The position numbers and the translations under genes are program-made. The notes beneath the pieces were generated by a model that worked only from the letters and a program-made list of their open reading frames with translations, did not search any database and was not told where the DNA came from. From Pyrrhosoma nymphula (Eukaryota; Arthropoda; Insecta; Odonata; Coenagrionidae), in assembly GCA_963573305.1 (NCBI GenBank), contig OY754332.1, positions 46,041,559 to 46,105,558 of the forward strand: a stretch of DNA of 64,000 nt. The letters are read 5' to 3'. Positions 46,346-58,600 of the stretch are shown piece after piece (position 1 is the first letter of the stretch; each line of letters opens with the position of its first letter).

Positions 46346-48028
46346 GATATAACGTGTTTTCTGGCTAGGGATAGGAGTGGCACGAAGTGATACCTGCCGT
46401 GCGATCAATTAGCGACTAAATGATGCCGATGGGAATATATAGACTCCCAAGGGAATTTTATTTTGCAAGTAACCATAATTATTCTTGTACGAAAGGGCAA
46501 CTTGTGGAATAATATTATATATTTCAAGTGTTAAGTGGATTGGGAGGCTACAGAATTTTCTTATAGTATACGATGCCATTAATAAGGAATTTTAGGGTAA
46601 ACCACATGTTTCCCGTCGACTACGTGTACGGTGTACTATTTTTCAAGGTCAAATACAGTATAAATTTACTTAATATAGCTCTTACGGGTTTAAGGTCTTC
46701 AAGCTGCTAATGTTTTATCGCGCAGTCCAACCTAAGATCTTAATTCTGAAACAGGCAAAGCATTAATGACCTAGGCGGAATTGGAGGCCGTGACCAACTC
46801 GACCTCGGCGACCGAATAAATAAAAATGCGCAAAAATGTCATTTTGGGAATGGTGTAAATCGGTATTGGCCTTCAGTGAATTATTTTTTAATTAATTCTG
46901 GCCAGTGATGCAAGCCAAGTACGAAGAATCCGGGGGAATATTGGGTCAATGGCAAATATTAATTTAATTTAATGGCGTGGTGATCTATTTGTTATCTTGC
47001 TCCAAAGGTATGGGCCTTGGCGTAAATATCAGTTGCTCCTCCCTTGGCTCTTAAATTTTCTTTCACCCCAACCCGCTTATCGCTAGTGTGCTGGGGTGAG
47101 ACGAAACGTTGTGGATCGACTCATTTCGGTCGATTTCATTCCCTCCGGCACAGCTGCATTTTGAAAGCCCTCAATTTTCGCATGAGCGCTCACGTAAGTG
47201 GTGTTTTCATTGATGAGCTCAGTGAGATAGAGATTGTGGGGTGTTGTTTTATATTAGCCCGTGGATAAGCGTTCTCTTTGTTCCATTAGCGATTGCCGAA
47301 ACCTACTTTGCACTCTCGGGTCCAGACTTTGAATTTTTCATTTGGAAGAGAGAAACGCTTGCCATATCTATTTTTTGGAACCCAACTCGAATAGCGGCGG
47401 GGAACCGCCTTTTTTTGGCGGTGTATTTGATATCCGTATTTCTCCCAGTCCGTAGCTTTGATGTAAATCTCTTGCGCCGATTTGAACTTTTCGTGTGTGG
47501 AAATCCTTGAATTTGAACGTAGCAGTCCATCCCTTCATCTAACAGTATTTCTGGACTACATTACGCAACACTATTTCAATGGTTATCGCGTAAAAGTTAT
47601 CATTGATCTGACGAAACTGCGGTTACCGCTGCATGTATTGTGAAATCCCTAATGAAACGAATGACAGTCACGAAAATTACCCAATTTAGGGGCATTCTTA
47701 TCACTAGAACTATTCGAGTTCATTTGCGAACATCAAAAATTGTGGCGTAACGTTGTGTTGAGCCCATATTTGATAAACTGGGAGTGAGGCCAGCGACCCG
47801 ATCTCACAATTTGGTGATCAGGAATGATATTGCTGTCTTCTTTCCGCCGCTATAAATATTTTATTCATACCCCACTCTCGGAGTGTGTGCTATTGGTCAA
47901 ATTGATTAGTTAGTGTGTTTGCATGAGTTATAACCTCGATTCGATTCTAGGAAGCGGTAACTTTTGTGGTATCCATTCCGACCGCCAGCATAGCATGAGG
48001 GGACCTACTGGGCTAGAGTTTTACTTAA

Positions 48029-48581
48029 GGTGGTTCCACCGTAAAATGACTTAAATGTCATTTCATTTATATTCTGTCTACTAGTAGAAAAAGTTGTCCT
48101 CTATCTGGTATGAACAACAAAGTAACACCTTTCCACGCTATTTTATTCTATAATTGAACTTGAAATTACATGGTGTTCAATGGGGGAATGAGAGAAACAC
48201 GGGGAAAATAGTATTTTTCCATAAGATATAAATGCCATTTTTGCGGAAAACTATTTATGAGATTGAAATAATCCAGAGAAATTGAATAAAAATAAAATAT
48301 AGGCATCTTACCAACCAATTTATTTAGCTATTGAAAAATTAATGCCATAGTTGAAGTCAAAATGGGGTAATTCGTAGGAAATGGCGCTGCAGTCAGCGCC
48401 TAAGGCTGAAAAAAGTGCTAATTGAAAATATATTCATGGAGTAATCTGTATATGTTGTACCTTACAATTGGGTTTCTATAGGTAATGCATTTCATTAGCG
48501 AAAGCAGGATTTTTTGGACAAAATATAAAAAATGTGGAATTTAGTATTTGTTTTGACTTACACAGTCGCGGCGGAACCTCC
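48029..48581. mobile_element. TTAA-flanked inverted-repeat MITE
   Basis: TTAA at 48025-48028 and 48582-48585. Left end GGTGGTTCCACCG; complement of right end GGAGGTTCCGCCG (11 of 13 positions). It is 553 bp, noncoding, and related internally to 43198-43682. Its terminus resembles that at 25138 (GGTGGCTGGAACG). Confidence 0.75.
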
Positions 48582-49204
48582 TTAAACCTCTCAAGGAATG
48601 GTCATCTCTCTTCCGTCCCATGAGAGCATGTGCAATACAATCGCCATGTACGCTACACCTCGGGTTGCCATAAAGATGGGAAAGAAATTCGGGACGTCAC
48701 TTCTTAATAAAATGATGTATTATGACATTACAAAGATTTTTTATGTATTTATTATTTGTATATTCGATTAAAAATGAAATGGAGTTAGCGAACTCTAAAT
48801 TCTGCATAATTCAGTATTTTGAGTGAAATAATCTTCTGAGAAATATGCATAATTTACTTGAACCTGCGCTGTCAATGTCTCCCGTTCTTAAACCAGTCAT
48901 ATTTCTCTGAAAATTACACTTTTTTACAATTTGTATGCGTATAATCATGAAACTGCATGCATTGCATATCTTTCGAACTAAACAGAATCATTTGTGTTGC
49001 CCTCATGGATTCAACTGTCAATCTAGTCCAGCCATCCGAGAGAGAGAACAAAAAGGATAGCCGACAGGGTCGCCTGACGTACAAGAAGTGTGTTTTCCAT
49101 ACCATACTTTCCAGTGGTAAAGTGTGCCACTAAAGTGTAACGCCTTCAGCATGGCGAAAGTGGAAATAAGCGGATATGTAATGGCATGTGTTATGTAACA
49201 GAAT

Positions 49205-49325
49205 TTCGGACTATCTTATTTTAAAAATCAGGACATTTGACGATTTTTGAAAATTCAGTCCGAACGCTGTTTTAAATGCTAAAATCCAGGACAATCCCCC
49301 TTTTCAGGACGCATGACAACCCTAG
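49205..49325 (-). mobile_element. Partial hAT-like MITE end
   Basis: On the minus strand it begins TAGGGTTGTCATGCGTCCTG and continues GGGGGATTGTCCTGGATTTT, a terminus typical of a widespread hAT-like MITE type. The other end and the target duplication were not found. Confidence 0.45.
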
Positions 49326-50078
49326 CTACACTCGACTCTCCAACTCTTCATCGTTCCCGCCTTTGAAGTAATTGTCACTTACTCAGTCCACATTTCGTCA
49401 TCGCCGAACGTAGAAAACGACAAAATGTAGAAGTTTACAGTCTAGACATTCAAGCGTCATTCAAGAAGCAGGACTCGTCGAAGCTGTGACGTCAAGTCCG
49501 CGATACTTACCGAATGTTGACTAGTTTCGATTTCTGCGGGAGAAGGCCGCCGAATTACCCGCCCGTCTCAAATGGCGTGATCGACATGGGCGCCTTTGAT
49601 AAGCGCAAGGGTGCGGGGAGGTGGAACGATCCGTCTTATTGAGAAACGTCCTGATGCGACTCATCCAGTCTCCTCGTATCTCTCGGAGAATTTCCGATAG
49701 ACATCGAATAACAGTCTTATCTTGTTTTTTTATTTAAGTTCGTTAAGTGGCAAACATAAATATAGATTTTTGGCATATAGAGACGCCAATCCTCTCAGTA
49801 CAAATAGGTATATGAAAACTAAAAACTGTAATGTAAATGTCTTTGCGAAAGAGTGAAGCGAGTCATTGATGGGTTTCTAATTGGCTTCGCTTAAAAGCTA
49901 CGAAGCCTAGAACGCTTCAGTAGTTTATATTTTCTCCGTCTTCGATGGGGATCAAAGGAGACAGCGGATGATAACATTCGACTTAGAAGCTTAATGAGCA
50001 ACTCACTGAACCCATTGAGAATGCGTGAATCGCATTTAAAGTGGATAAGTTATGTTGTTGACTGGTAGAAATCAGAGG

Positions 50079-50241
50079 CAGTGCCGGATTACCAATTAGG
50101 CAAAGTAGACAGTTGCCTATGGGCCCCTAGGCTTTGAGGGCCCCGGGAATAATTTTTCACCTTCTCTTGCGACTTGTTTATTAACGTGGGCCCCGTTGCT
50201 TGTACTGCTTACAGGTCCCCAGGGGGGTTAATCCTGCACTG
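50079..50241. mobile_element. Short hAT MITE with perfect target duplication
   Basis: ATCAGAGG at 50071-50078 and 50242-50249 is an exact 8-bp duplication. Ends CAGTGCCGGATTA and, complement of the right end, CAGTGCAGGATTA match at 12 of 13. The interior contains TTGCCTATGGGCCCC, a string seen in hAT MITEs across animals. 163 bp, noncoding. Confidence 0.92.
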
Positions 50242-50249
50242 ATCAGAGG

Positions 50250-52734
50250 TTTTTGGCATGATTATGTTCATTTATATTAACACAAGTGAACCGAGAGTAA
50301 TTTACAATAAAAACAATCCGTTTTGTAAAGCATAGAGGACCAATTCCGCGCAATAGCCATTGTCCGTTTGGTCGCATTCTGCAAAAAATAACAGGCTTCA
50401 CTATCGTGTGCCGAGGCGCTATCCGTTTTCCTACTAAATTGAAAACTCTTCGTATTTCACTCTGCGATAGTTTTATTTTGACATCGTTTGTTATACTGTT
50501 CGCACGTTAGTGGTAATTAATCTTGTTAACTTGCAGACAGTGACCTCGAGGCATGATCTCATTGCTGATTGCATTTATGTCTCAACCCTATCGATAAGTC
50601 GGGTGCAGGAATATATGAATGGGAGATGTGTGAAATAATTGAGCAACCGTGGGTAGGTTACCATACTCCTCATTTGATTAGAATTTGCCTTGCATGGATA
50701 AATAAGTGGTGGAATTGAAGTCTTCGCATGTCTTAGTTGTCTGTGCTGTGATACGGAGTTTGATAGAGGCATCCCCGTAATTCTTTCGCTGCAAATGTTT
50801 GCGTGTCTTGTCGTTGTTCTTTCCAGTCGTAGAATCAGCCTTAGTTGTCGGCCGATGTTCTTAATGGCCAAGTAAAATTGCGTATAATTCCACTACCATG
50901 AATGTACATATGGATCCTAAACTTCCCCCCAGTGGGTGTTGCCAAACATTCCGCATGCACCGAAAAATCAGGACCAAGCAAATTGTAGCGCCGCCACTCC
51001 AGAGTAGGTGGTTCTAATAAGGAAAGGCCGTGTTTCAAATGGAGATACCGGAAATAAAGGTACCAGAATTGGCCTCCAAATTAAACCGGCCCTTTTTGAC
51101 ACAGAAGCGGAACCATGCCGCTTGCTGCGCGACCTATCTTTTGCGGAAAGTAAGGTAACACTACTGCCGTACAGTGGTGCCGAAGATTTAGATCCATGTG
51201 TATATTCATGGCTGTTACAGTCTTTATTCCCTTACTCAGTTTGATTTTCGTTCACAGCACGAGACAGGGCGAATAAATGTCATTTTCCGCCATTTGTGGA
51301 AAGTTGGCGGGAATATTTTATTTTCAGAGTTCATTCACTCACTTGGCGGGAAATAATTCCAAATAGTGCGGCTGGATCATGGATGACATGGAGTGAAAGC
51401 TGAACAGCGGTATTACTCGAGTTGGAGTGTACCGTTCATTTATCACACAATGCAACGTGATTCATCGTCGTGGCTTCGTCTGGGAAGTGCTCTGTAGTGT
51501 GCCCTTTCATGAGGTTATTTATAAATGTAAGCAGCGGTGCAGCCTCTTGTCTAGCCAAATTCTAAAGATCAAGACGCTAACTTTGTGCCATCCTGGTGAT
51601 TAACGTGTGAGAAATAAGCAGGTGAACCCTGATCGATATTACGCAATGTACGAAACGTGAAGGAAAAGTTCTGCCCGTAATCACATGCGTGTTATCTCTT
51701 TGTGAATTGATCACCTAAAATGTTTCACGTTACCTCACGTTTATTCCGATAAGAGATATCTGAAATTCTGCGTTAGACTGTTTACACACTCTTTACTTAT
51801 ATAATTAAATTAGTTTTTAATGCTATTATTTTGAGACGTTTTGATTGCGTCACTCGGTCGTCGCTGGTAATTAGGAAAACCTATTCTGATTTTAAGTGTT
51901 CTGCCGAAGTCATAAGAATAGGAAAGGCTTATGCGAAGTAGATTTAACATCTTATATTTATTTATTGAACATCTAATATCTCCCCCTAATTTAATAGATG
52001 TTATCTCACGGACGTCATCCCGTAAAAAAATTATAGTTTGAAAGTTATGCTTCACTTCTTTAATTGGTCGTACGTTATTTTTCATTGGAATGAAATTTTA
52101 AGAAACAGTATATAGAACTCAGTTTGTACATCAGAACATCATCTTAGTCGTAGAATTGGACGACTAAAACACTCAAAAATTCATTTATATCCAAATTCAC
52201 CTGATTCACTCGCTGATAGCTTAGGTAAGAGTAAGGAGTGCCACGATTTTAACACCCATGGCGTCATTGCCCTTTCGCCTTTCTTGCTCACCTCTCCATG
52301 CGAATTGAAAGTCATTGCTGTCGCTTTCTTCGGGTTCGGGTTATGCCTCCCCGGCCGCTCCGAATCGCCCGGAAGAAATGTTGTCAGCGGTCCAAGTCAT
52401 TTGAAAAGAGCTCCAAGATTTCCTACGCGAATTTCACGCGTGGTTCCGAGTGTCAAAACGTAGCCGCATCAATTGCGGCGCGGGAAAGTGTGTGCGCTTG
52501 CCGCTCGCAAGCTCCCCCGACGGACTCTCCCTCGCAAATGGGGCCACAAACCGTATTTGCGTCTCTCGAAATACTAGCGCCGCCCGTGTTGACATAATGA
52601 GGTCACGCTCCTCGCACCGGCTTATTTTTTTTGGAACGAATCTAAATTAGCACTTGGAGATTAGATTATTTTGATGGTACCTGATGGGGATTCCGTACTC
52701 TTGGCTATTTATACCGTTAGTTATTGTGATTTAA
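50250..52734. other. No gene; moderate GC at 52290-52620
   Basis: Overlapping plus-strand frames at 52298-52650 share codons in two phases and match nothing. 48586-49200 and 49330-50070 are also featureless. Confidence 0.35.
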
Positions 52735-53098
52735 GCTGGTGTAATGATCTCCAAACATTTCACACCAACCCTGATCAAAACCCTTTACTAAAGTAAAACC
52801 AATATTAATAAAAGGAGGACTAATACCACCAGTTCTAATATAAGGTATAAATCATATTCTTCCTGTAAAGAAAGTAGATAATGTAAAGGAAAACCTAATT
52901 AATCTATTATTATAATAAAAGTAAGAAAATATATAACCAATTAATGCTCCAACCGCTATAACAAAGCCAACATTTTTAAACTGAAAGATAAAACAAATAT
53001 CCATGGATATGGAAAAATAATTCAAGAAAGTAATCTACCTGCTATAAAAACTATACCTAATATACCCTTAAGTATATTTCATCCTAGTATCTTAGAAG
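52735..53098 (-). pseudogene. nad5: Nuclear copy of mitochondrial nad5 (NUMT)
   Basis: Read on the minus strand with the invertebrate mitochondrial code (ATA Met, TGA Trp, AGA Ser), it gives SLLSWIIFPYPWMF, then FSYFYYNN, then FTGSMWFMP and FTLVKGFDQGWCEMFG. GSMWFMP and KGFDQGW.E.FG are the conserved end of NADH dehydrogenase subunit 5, a proton-pumping subunit of complex I. One frameshift lies in the PWMFVLSF/QFKN region (about 52985). With the standard code it is full of stops, so it is a nuclear pseudocopy and not expressed. The strand bias (T- and G-rich sense) fits arthropod nad5. Confidence 0.88.
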
Positions 53099-53134
53099 AC
53101 GGTCAGATATAAAATATATATCCGACCGTCTTCT
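53094..53134. repeat. Perfect-arm hairpin next to the NUMT
   Basis: AGAAGACGGTCAGATATA and TATATCCGACCGTCTTCT pair over 18 bases with one mismatch, 5-base loop. It sits exactly at the NUMT end. Confidence 0.7.
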
Positions 53135-53180
53135 CAGCGGAGAATCAAAGGCTCCCTCGGGTAAGAAATAATCCTACATG

Positions 53181-53270
53181 CACAAGTTGCCCTGCAAGCC
53201 TCCGGGAGGACATGTGACAGGGTAGGCGGGAACACGTGAGAGGGTCACCCGTATCACTCATAAGACACAA
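53181..53270 (-). repeat. Possible diverged LINE 3' UTR fragment
   Basis: TTGCCCTGCAAGCCTCCGGG and GTGACAGGGTA weakly match the 3' UTR at 15838-15890 (CCCTGCAAGCCACC ... GGCAGGGGGTG). Confidence 0.35.
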
Positions 53271-54134
53271 CACAAAGACTGGCCTTAGTTTACGTGAAGA
53301 CCTTTGATTGGTTATAACTAGAGCGCATCAAATTACCATTAAAAGTGGTTTATTTGTGTCTTTGGCAGTCGTTTGGTCTGTTTGAATTAATGAATTCCCT
53401 TTTGCCGTGAATGCCATGGTATTATCAAATGAAAGTCATTCTAACGGCATTTACGACAATACACGAAATGCGGGTTGCAGCTTATGTAGGATATTATGTA
53501 TTTCTCACCCGTTTTCACATCATGTTGGAACATGGGTGTTCTAATGGCATTGAGTCTCTGGAGTGTGTGTTTGTACTGAGTGCAGTACAGTTGAAAGCAC
53601 TTATATGACGGAGATGCTTTGAGGAACATGGTCGCTCTGCAGGAATTGTACCCGTATCTGATATAATAATTAATCTCAACCAACATCTTTTCTGCTATAG
53701 TGAGTTGCTGCATTGTAAACAAGTTCACGGCAGCTATTTCAAGCTATGAGGAGTGGTGGAAATTTTGATGAAACTGGGAAAAATCTTGTCTAGTTTTAAC
53801 TTTCAAATGTGTCTTAATTTAGCATTGTAAATGTGTTCAATCAATGCACCATGGAGTCGGAGTTATATAAAATGTGTACTATTCTGCTGTAATAGCCTTG
53901 GTTTTCCTTTGGCATTTCTGCAGCGATCTCCTTCTGGGTCGGTTAGTTGAATCATCATGTATTTTAATTTATAAATGAACATTTTAATGATTTAGTCTTG
54001 CTACCTTGTCCAGAAATATTTAATATCCTGTTTTATTTTTTTGAGTTGCCTTATAAGTTTTGTATTCTCGGAGATTTCAATCTCTTGCATTGTCTCATAT
54101 GATCATCTATATGGCCAAGATCCATAGATGGAAA

Positions 54135-55015
54135 ATTTACCATAAAAAAGTAACTGATTAAAGTTTAAGTTAATAATCTCTGTAAAAAGTAATTAATTTA
54201 TGTCAAAAGTTACTTTTCTGAAAAAGCAACTGATTAAATTTAAAGTAAGTAACTTTTACGCTAAAAGTTACTCTTTTAGTTCCTTTTAAGAAGCTTGTAA
54301 AACTAACTTTTAAAAGCTATTTTTCACATTTGCATTAAAATAAATAAAAACTTCAAGGAAAATTTATTTAACTTTTACTTAAAAAGTAATTAAACTTTGG
54401 TAACATTCAAATTTCAAAATTTGTATCGGATATCCGACCCGGTCAACAAATTTTTGCGGTCACTCCACTCAACCCCGCTGATGACGGGATGTCGCCGAGT
54501 AAGTTATGTGTAAACTTGCACTCTTTACTGACACATTAAGTTGAATGATCCCGTCCCCCTCGTTACCCGTCATAGGTTTTTTGGCGACCCTCTTTCTCGT
54601 GTTCAACTATGTAGTATTGATGACATGGTGTCGCCGAGTACTTGGCATTCGTGGCCTAGCGAACATGGTCTTCTATTGTTTTCTCATCTGGGTGCGTTCC
54701 TATGCCGGTCATACCACTCAATCCCGCTTTTGTTTGGATGTATTCATCTGGGCCTATTCATTGCATTCTTGCACAACTACCCACCTATATTGCTTTCTTA
54801 GATACAGTTTTATTTCCCCTTTGTCTGTTGGGCAAGCTTTACACCCAAATTCGAACAGGTCAACATTCGCCAAAAATAAATGAAAGATTAACTGAAGTTA
54901 TTTTTGTATAAGTTAATGTATAATTTTAACAATTTTAAGTCAACTCTTCTAAAAAGTAACAGTTAATTAAATAGTTAAATACATTTTTAACGATTAATTT
55001 TAACTAGGTAACCCG
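54135..55015. repeat. Two AT-rich tracts of AAAAGTAACT/AGTTACTTTT units
   Basis: 54145-54400 and 54940-55010 are built of degenerate AAAGTTACTTTT, AAAAAGTAAC and TTAAGTT strings on both strands. This is typical of a non-autonomous repeat filling. The middle (54430-54890) is more complex and contains a GCCGAGTA word twice (54492, 54634). Termini were not resolved. Confidence 0.45.
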
Positions 55016-55470
55016 TGCGAAAATTTCGCACTTTCACTCTTTCAGGGAATAAGTATGTTAAGGAAACGGTGTAATTGGGTTTTAAATAGAGAAGAAGGTG
55101 TATCATAAAGTACTATCTTTATACTTGTTTTCTTGCAAAAATATGCAAAACATATGGATACAATACAGGCAAGAGAGTTTATCGAAACTTTAAAGTCAAA
55201 TTAATGGGTAAATATTGAAATTTGAGATTGAGTTTCTATTTTTCGTCAGAAGCTGGTGATTCAACGTTTAAAGCTATCCCTCATTTATCACTGTAGGTGC
55301 AGTATTAACGGAGCATATACGGAATGACAGAAATAGACCTTTCTGTAATAATATATATGATCATTGATTTTTTAAATCGTTAATCCCGACTATGCCAAGA
55401 TCAATGCTTGGATGCATTGTAAACTTCTCGATCCTATTGAATAAATGCTCATTTGCAAATCATAACAGAT

Positions 55471-55665
55471 TAAGGTGTGACTTGGTGGAATTTTGTCACA
55501 ATCACCATGTTGATGAATTAAAGACAACTTTGTTCAATTCCACACCTTTGTTTATTCTACCAATTGATTTGTTTGACTTACTGCACCATTTTCAAGGCCT
55601 TGAAGGTAGTAGTTTATTCATCAACATGGTGATCGTGGTAAAATTCCATGAAGTTACACTGAATC
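55471..55665. repeat. Inverted repeat with ~45-bp arms
   Basis: Left arm includes GGAATTTTGTCACAATCACC and ATGTTGATGAATTA; right arm includes the complement GGTGATCGTGGTAAAATTCC. The loop is about 95 bp and contains the palindrome TTCAAGGCCTTGAA. Overlapping open frames are not convincing. Confidence 0.6.
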
Positions 55666-58600
55666 TGTCATGTTTGGCCTTGCAAATGATGCTGTAAGCT
55701 GTGACAATTGATCGGTAGAATAAAAAAGTATATGGAATACTACACAATTGTCTTTTATCCATCAAAAGTGTGAATGCTTATTGTTCATATTTATTTACCA
55801 AGTAATTTGCTACTGTGCCTTCATATGTTTTTGTAATGTGAGACATAAGGGAATTTTGAGACAATTATAGGCTGTTATTCTGAAGGAAATGGCCACTATG
55901 CTATACACCAGAATACTAGTCATTTCTTTCAAAGACTTTTTTTCTCAAATGATACCTCTTAGTCACTATGTTCTTCTGGATGCTGAATTTTTGCACATAA
56001 TTCGCTTTGCTCTCTCTAGCAATAGCAGCAATGGCTTTTGAAATTCTGAATGTTGGCTCGTGCCTGGCAGAGATGCTGTTTTGTTTCTCGGTTCTGTATT
56101 GTGTGTTAATGTAATTGAACCCCTGCTTTCCTCACACAAAATGATTTTCAAATTAGTATCACTCATCCTTTTCAAGGAAATTCTATGGAATGTTAATGGA
56201 GATTTGTTATCCGTTTCAATAAGTTAAAAAAGTAACTTATGTCCTACCATTTAAATGGAAGAATTACTGGTACTTGTGTCAATCCATGGGTTCAATATGT
56301 TGGCATCAATCATGGTAAGGGGAAGTCTCTGTCTCAATTCAAGGAGTATGTTCCTTGGAGATGGAAAATATGTAAAAATGAGCAAAATTCTTTGGTACTT
56401 AGCAAAGTGAAGCAAATCAATGAGGTTGGCAAACATTCCATTACATTTCCCTTAGCCGTCTGCTCACAATGTAGACTGGTATTTATCAACTTTGTCTTAG
56501 CTTTGAGGTATTTGCATGTCTGTGTTAGAACGTTTGTGTGTCTGTGTCGAAATGGCAGAACCTGCTGTACACGAGTCATTCATCCATGCTTTTCAAAGGT
56601 TATCATTGTTCTTTTCCATAGTTCTATAACCTTATGTAGGCTCGAAATACCACCCAGTTCCTTTCACATTGGTGCCATCATCACCATCCCAGTAGACCCC
56701 ACTAAATTTTCTTAGGCAAGATTGTGATCAACCATGAAATGAACCATCACATCCTTTTGCTTCCTGTTCATTTTATGCTCATGTTATCTGCTCTGTCAAA
56801 ATATTTTATGATTAGCAAATGAATTACTTAGAAATAATAAAATTAACCATACAAGTACATACCTGTAAAGCAGAATTTAGAATAATTTTTTTGTGGTGAA
56901 CTGTCATTAGAATTAATTTTATTCCCTCAGCATGGGCATTAACAAAGGTTGCATGAATTTACTTAAGACTGAACTCTCGTTTACAAAAGTAATCTGTCTG
57001 TTGATGAATGTAACCAAAAATATCTGATGATAAGTTAAATATTTGGATGATGACTTGAAATGATTGAATACTGTAAAGATATAGCGGCCCACATTAAAGA
57101 TAAGACATCAATTAAAGAAGAGTCTCTAGTCAAGAGGTTAGGTTCTTGACTGCAGTAGACAATCTACATATGTTATAAATTAAGATTGTTTTATTTTTAC
57201 ATATAATGTGTAGGGTCGAGGGATAATTTTAAAATATTCTTAATATTCTCTTCCATACATTACTTACTGATATTTTTGTATCCTAGAAGTATAAATTCAC
57301 TAAGATCGAAATTTTGATGTGCTATCATGTTATTAAACTCTTGGTATAATTGAAATACACCTCATTCCATTGCCAAGCTTCTTGTGTATTTACCAACATC
57401 ATCAGAGCTGCAAAACTAATACAGAAGGATCAATGAACAATAAAATAAGTTTTATATTATGTGCAGATTATATATACTGAGGTTAAACTTGATAAGAAAA
57501 ATGAAGTTTTTCATTGTAATCACCTGTCTGTTCATGTTATAAAACTTTCGTTCATCTCATAAAGCTGTTTTGAAAAAATTGTTTTGTCCACTGATCCTTA
57601 TGCTGTAGTAGCCTTGATGACATATGTTAGTATACCTGAAAAGTGGGCAATGAAATAAGCTGTGGTACATTTATTTTTTACCAGCATCTCTTTAATACCC
57701 TAGGAAAAAAATCTCTGCAAGTAACCCACAGGAGATCGGTAAAGCACAAGCACGATAAATATATGGTTGGGTTGAAAACTGATATTTGACTGCAGAACAT
57801 TCAAGTTTTTGCTCAGCATTGAGATGCCGAATATCGCTACACCTCCATTACAAATGTTTTTGCGGCAATAAAAATCACTAACTGCATACCCTGGTATTAC
57901 TACTGTAATATCTCTCAACCAATGCTTTCACAGGGAAATTATGTCCGGTCTCTTCCCGATGGAGAATGATTTTAAGTTCATGGACTTTGTTACTTAAGAC
58001 ACTTAAAACTTATTTAATACTAAAATTTGAAGTTGTGGGACAATATTTAGTGCTGTTAACTTTGTATGGCTCTCCGAAAAAATATCTATTAATCAACACA
58101 TTTCTAGGCCAGAAATTGGGATTAATAAGAATGTTTCAAGCCAAAATCTACAGATATGCATGAAGACACGTCACCTTTTGAGACCTTGAGCTGTTCAATG
58201 ATAACCTCATCCATTGAAATGGAAGGGATTTTGGATCTAATATTTTTTTTCAGGCCATCCTCTGTTGTTTAAGAAGGAATTTCAACACATGCAGGTGGGA
58301 TTGTCAAGGCACTGCCTTCGGGGAAATATCAGTACATATTCGTGGATGTACTCACTAATGGCAGTTTATGCTGTCGTTTTCTTTTGCTCTTCACATCAGT
58401 AAACCCATATTCATCTTCATGAACACTTTTTAAAGTATTGCCATGCATTACAGCATCAAGATCTTGGACCGGTGTAGATACATCAGCTGGTACACGCAAG
58501 TCAAGATTTTTTTAGTTCTTTTCTGCCCACGTTGTTGCAGGTGACTCTGTCAGAAATGGGAGCCACTGACACAATACACGGTTTGCTTGGTTCTTGAAAC

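Larger units (their letters stand above)
44793..48024. other. No host gene; GC-rich 44795-45250, two SINE-like heads
   Basis: The frames at 44785-45292 on both strands have no recognisable domains. The remainder is AT-rich apart from the SINE-like heads listed separately. Confidence 0.35.

Noticed and set aside
56239..56715. 158-codon open frame on the plus strand
   Set aside because: No motif, signal or family resemblance. Its length is about what chance allows among thousands of frames in 64 kb, and it lies in a probable intron.
57360..57430. CTGATGATG on the minus strand as another hammerhead
   Set aside because: No GAAA box or cleavage triplet in position.
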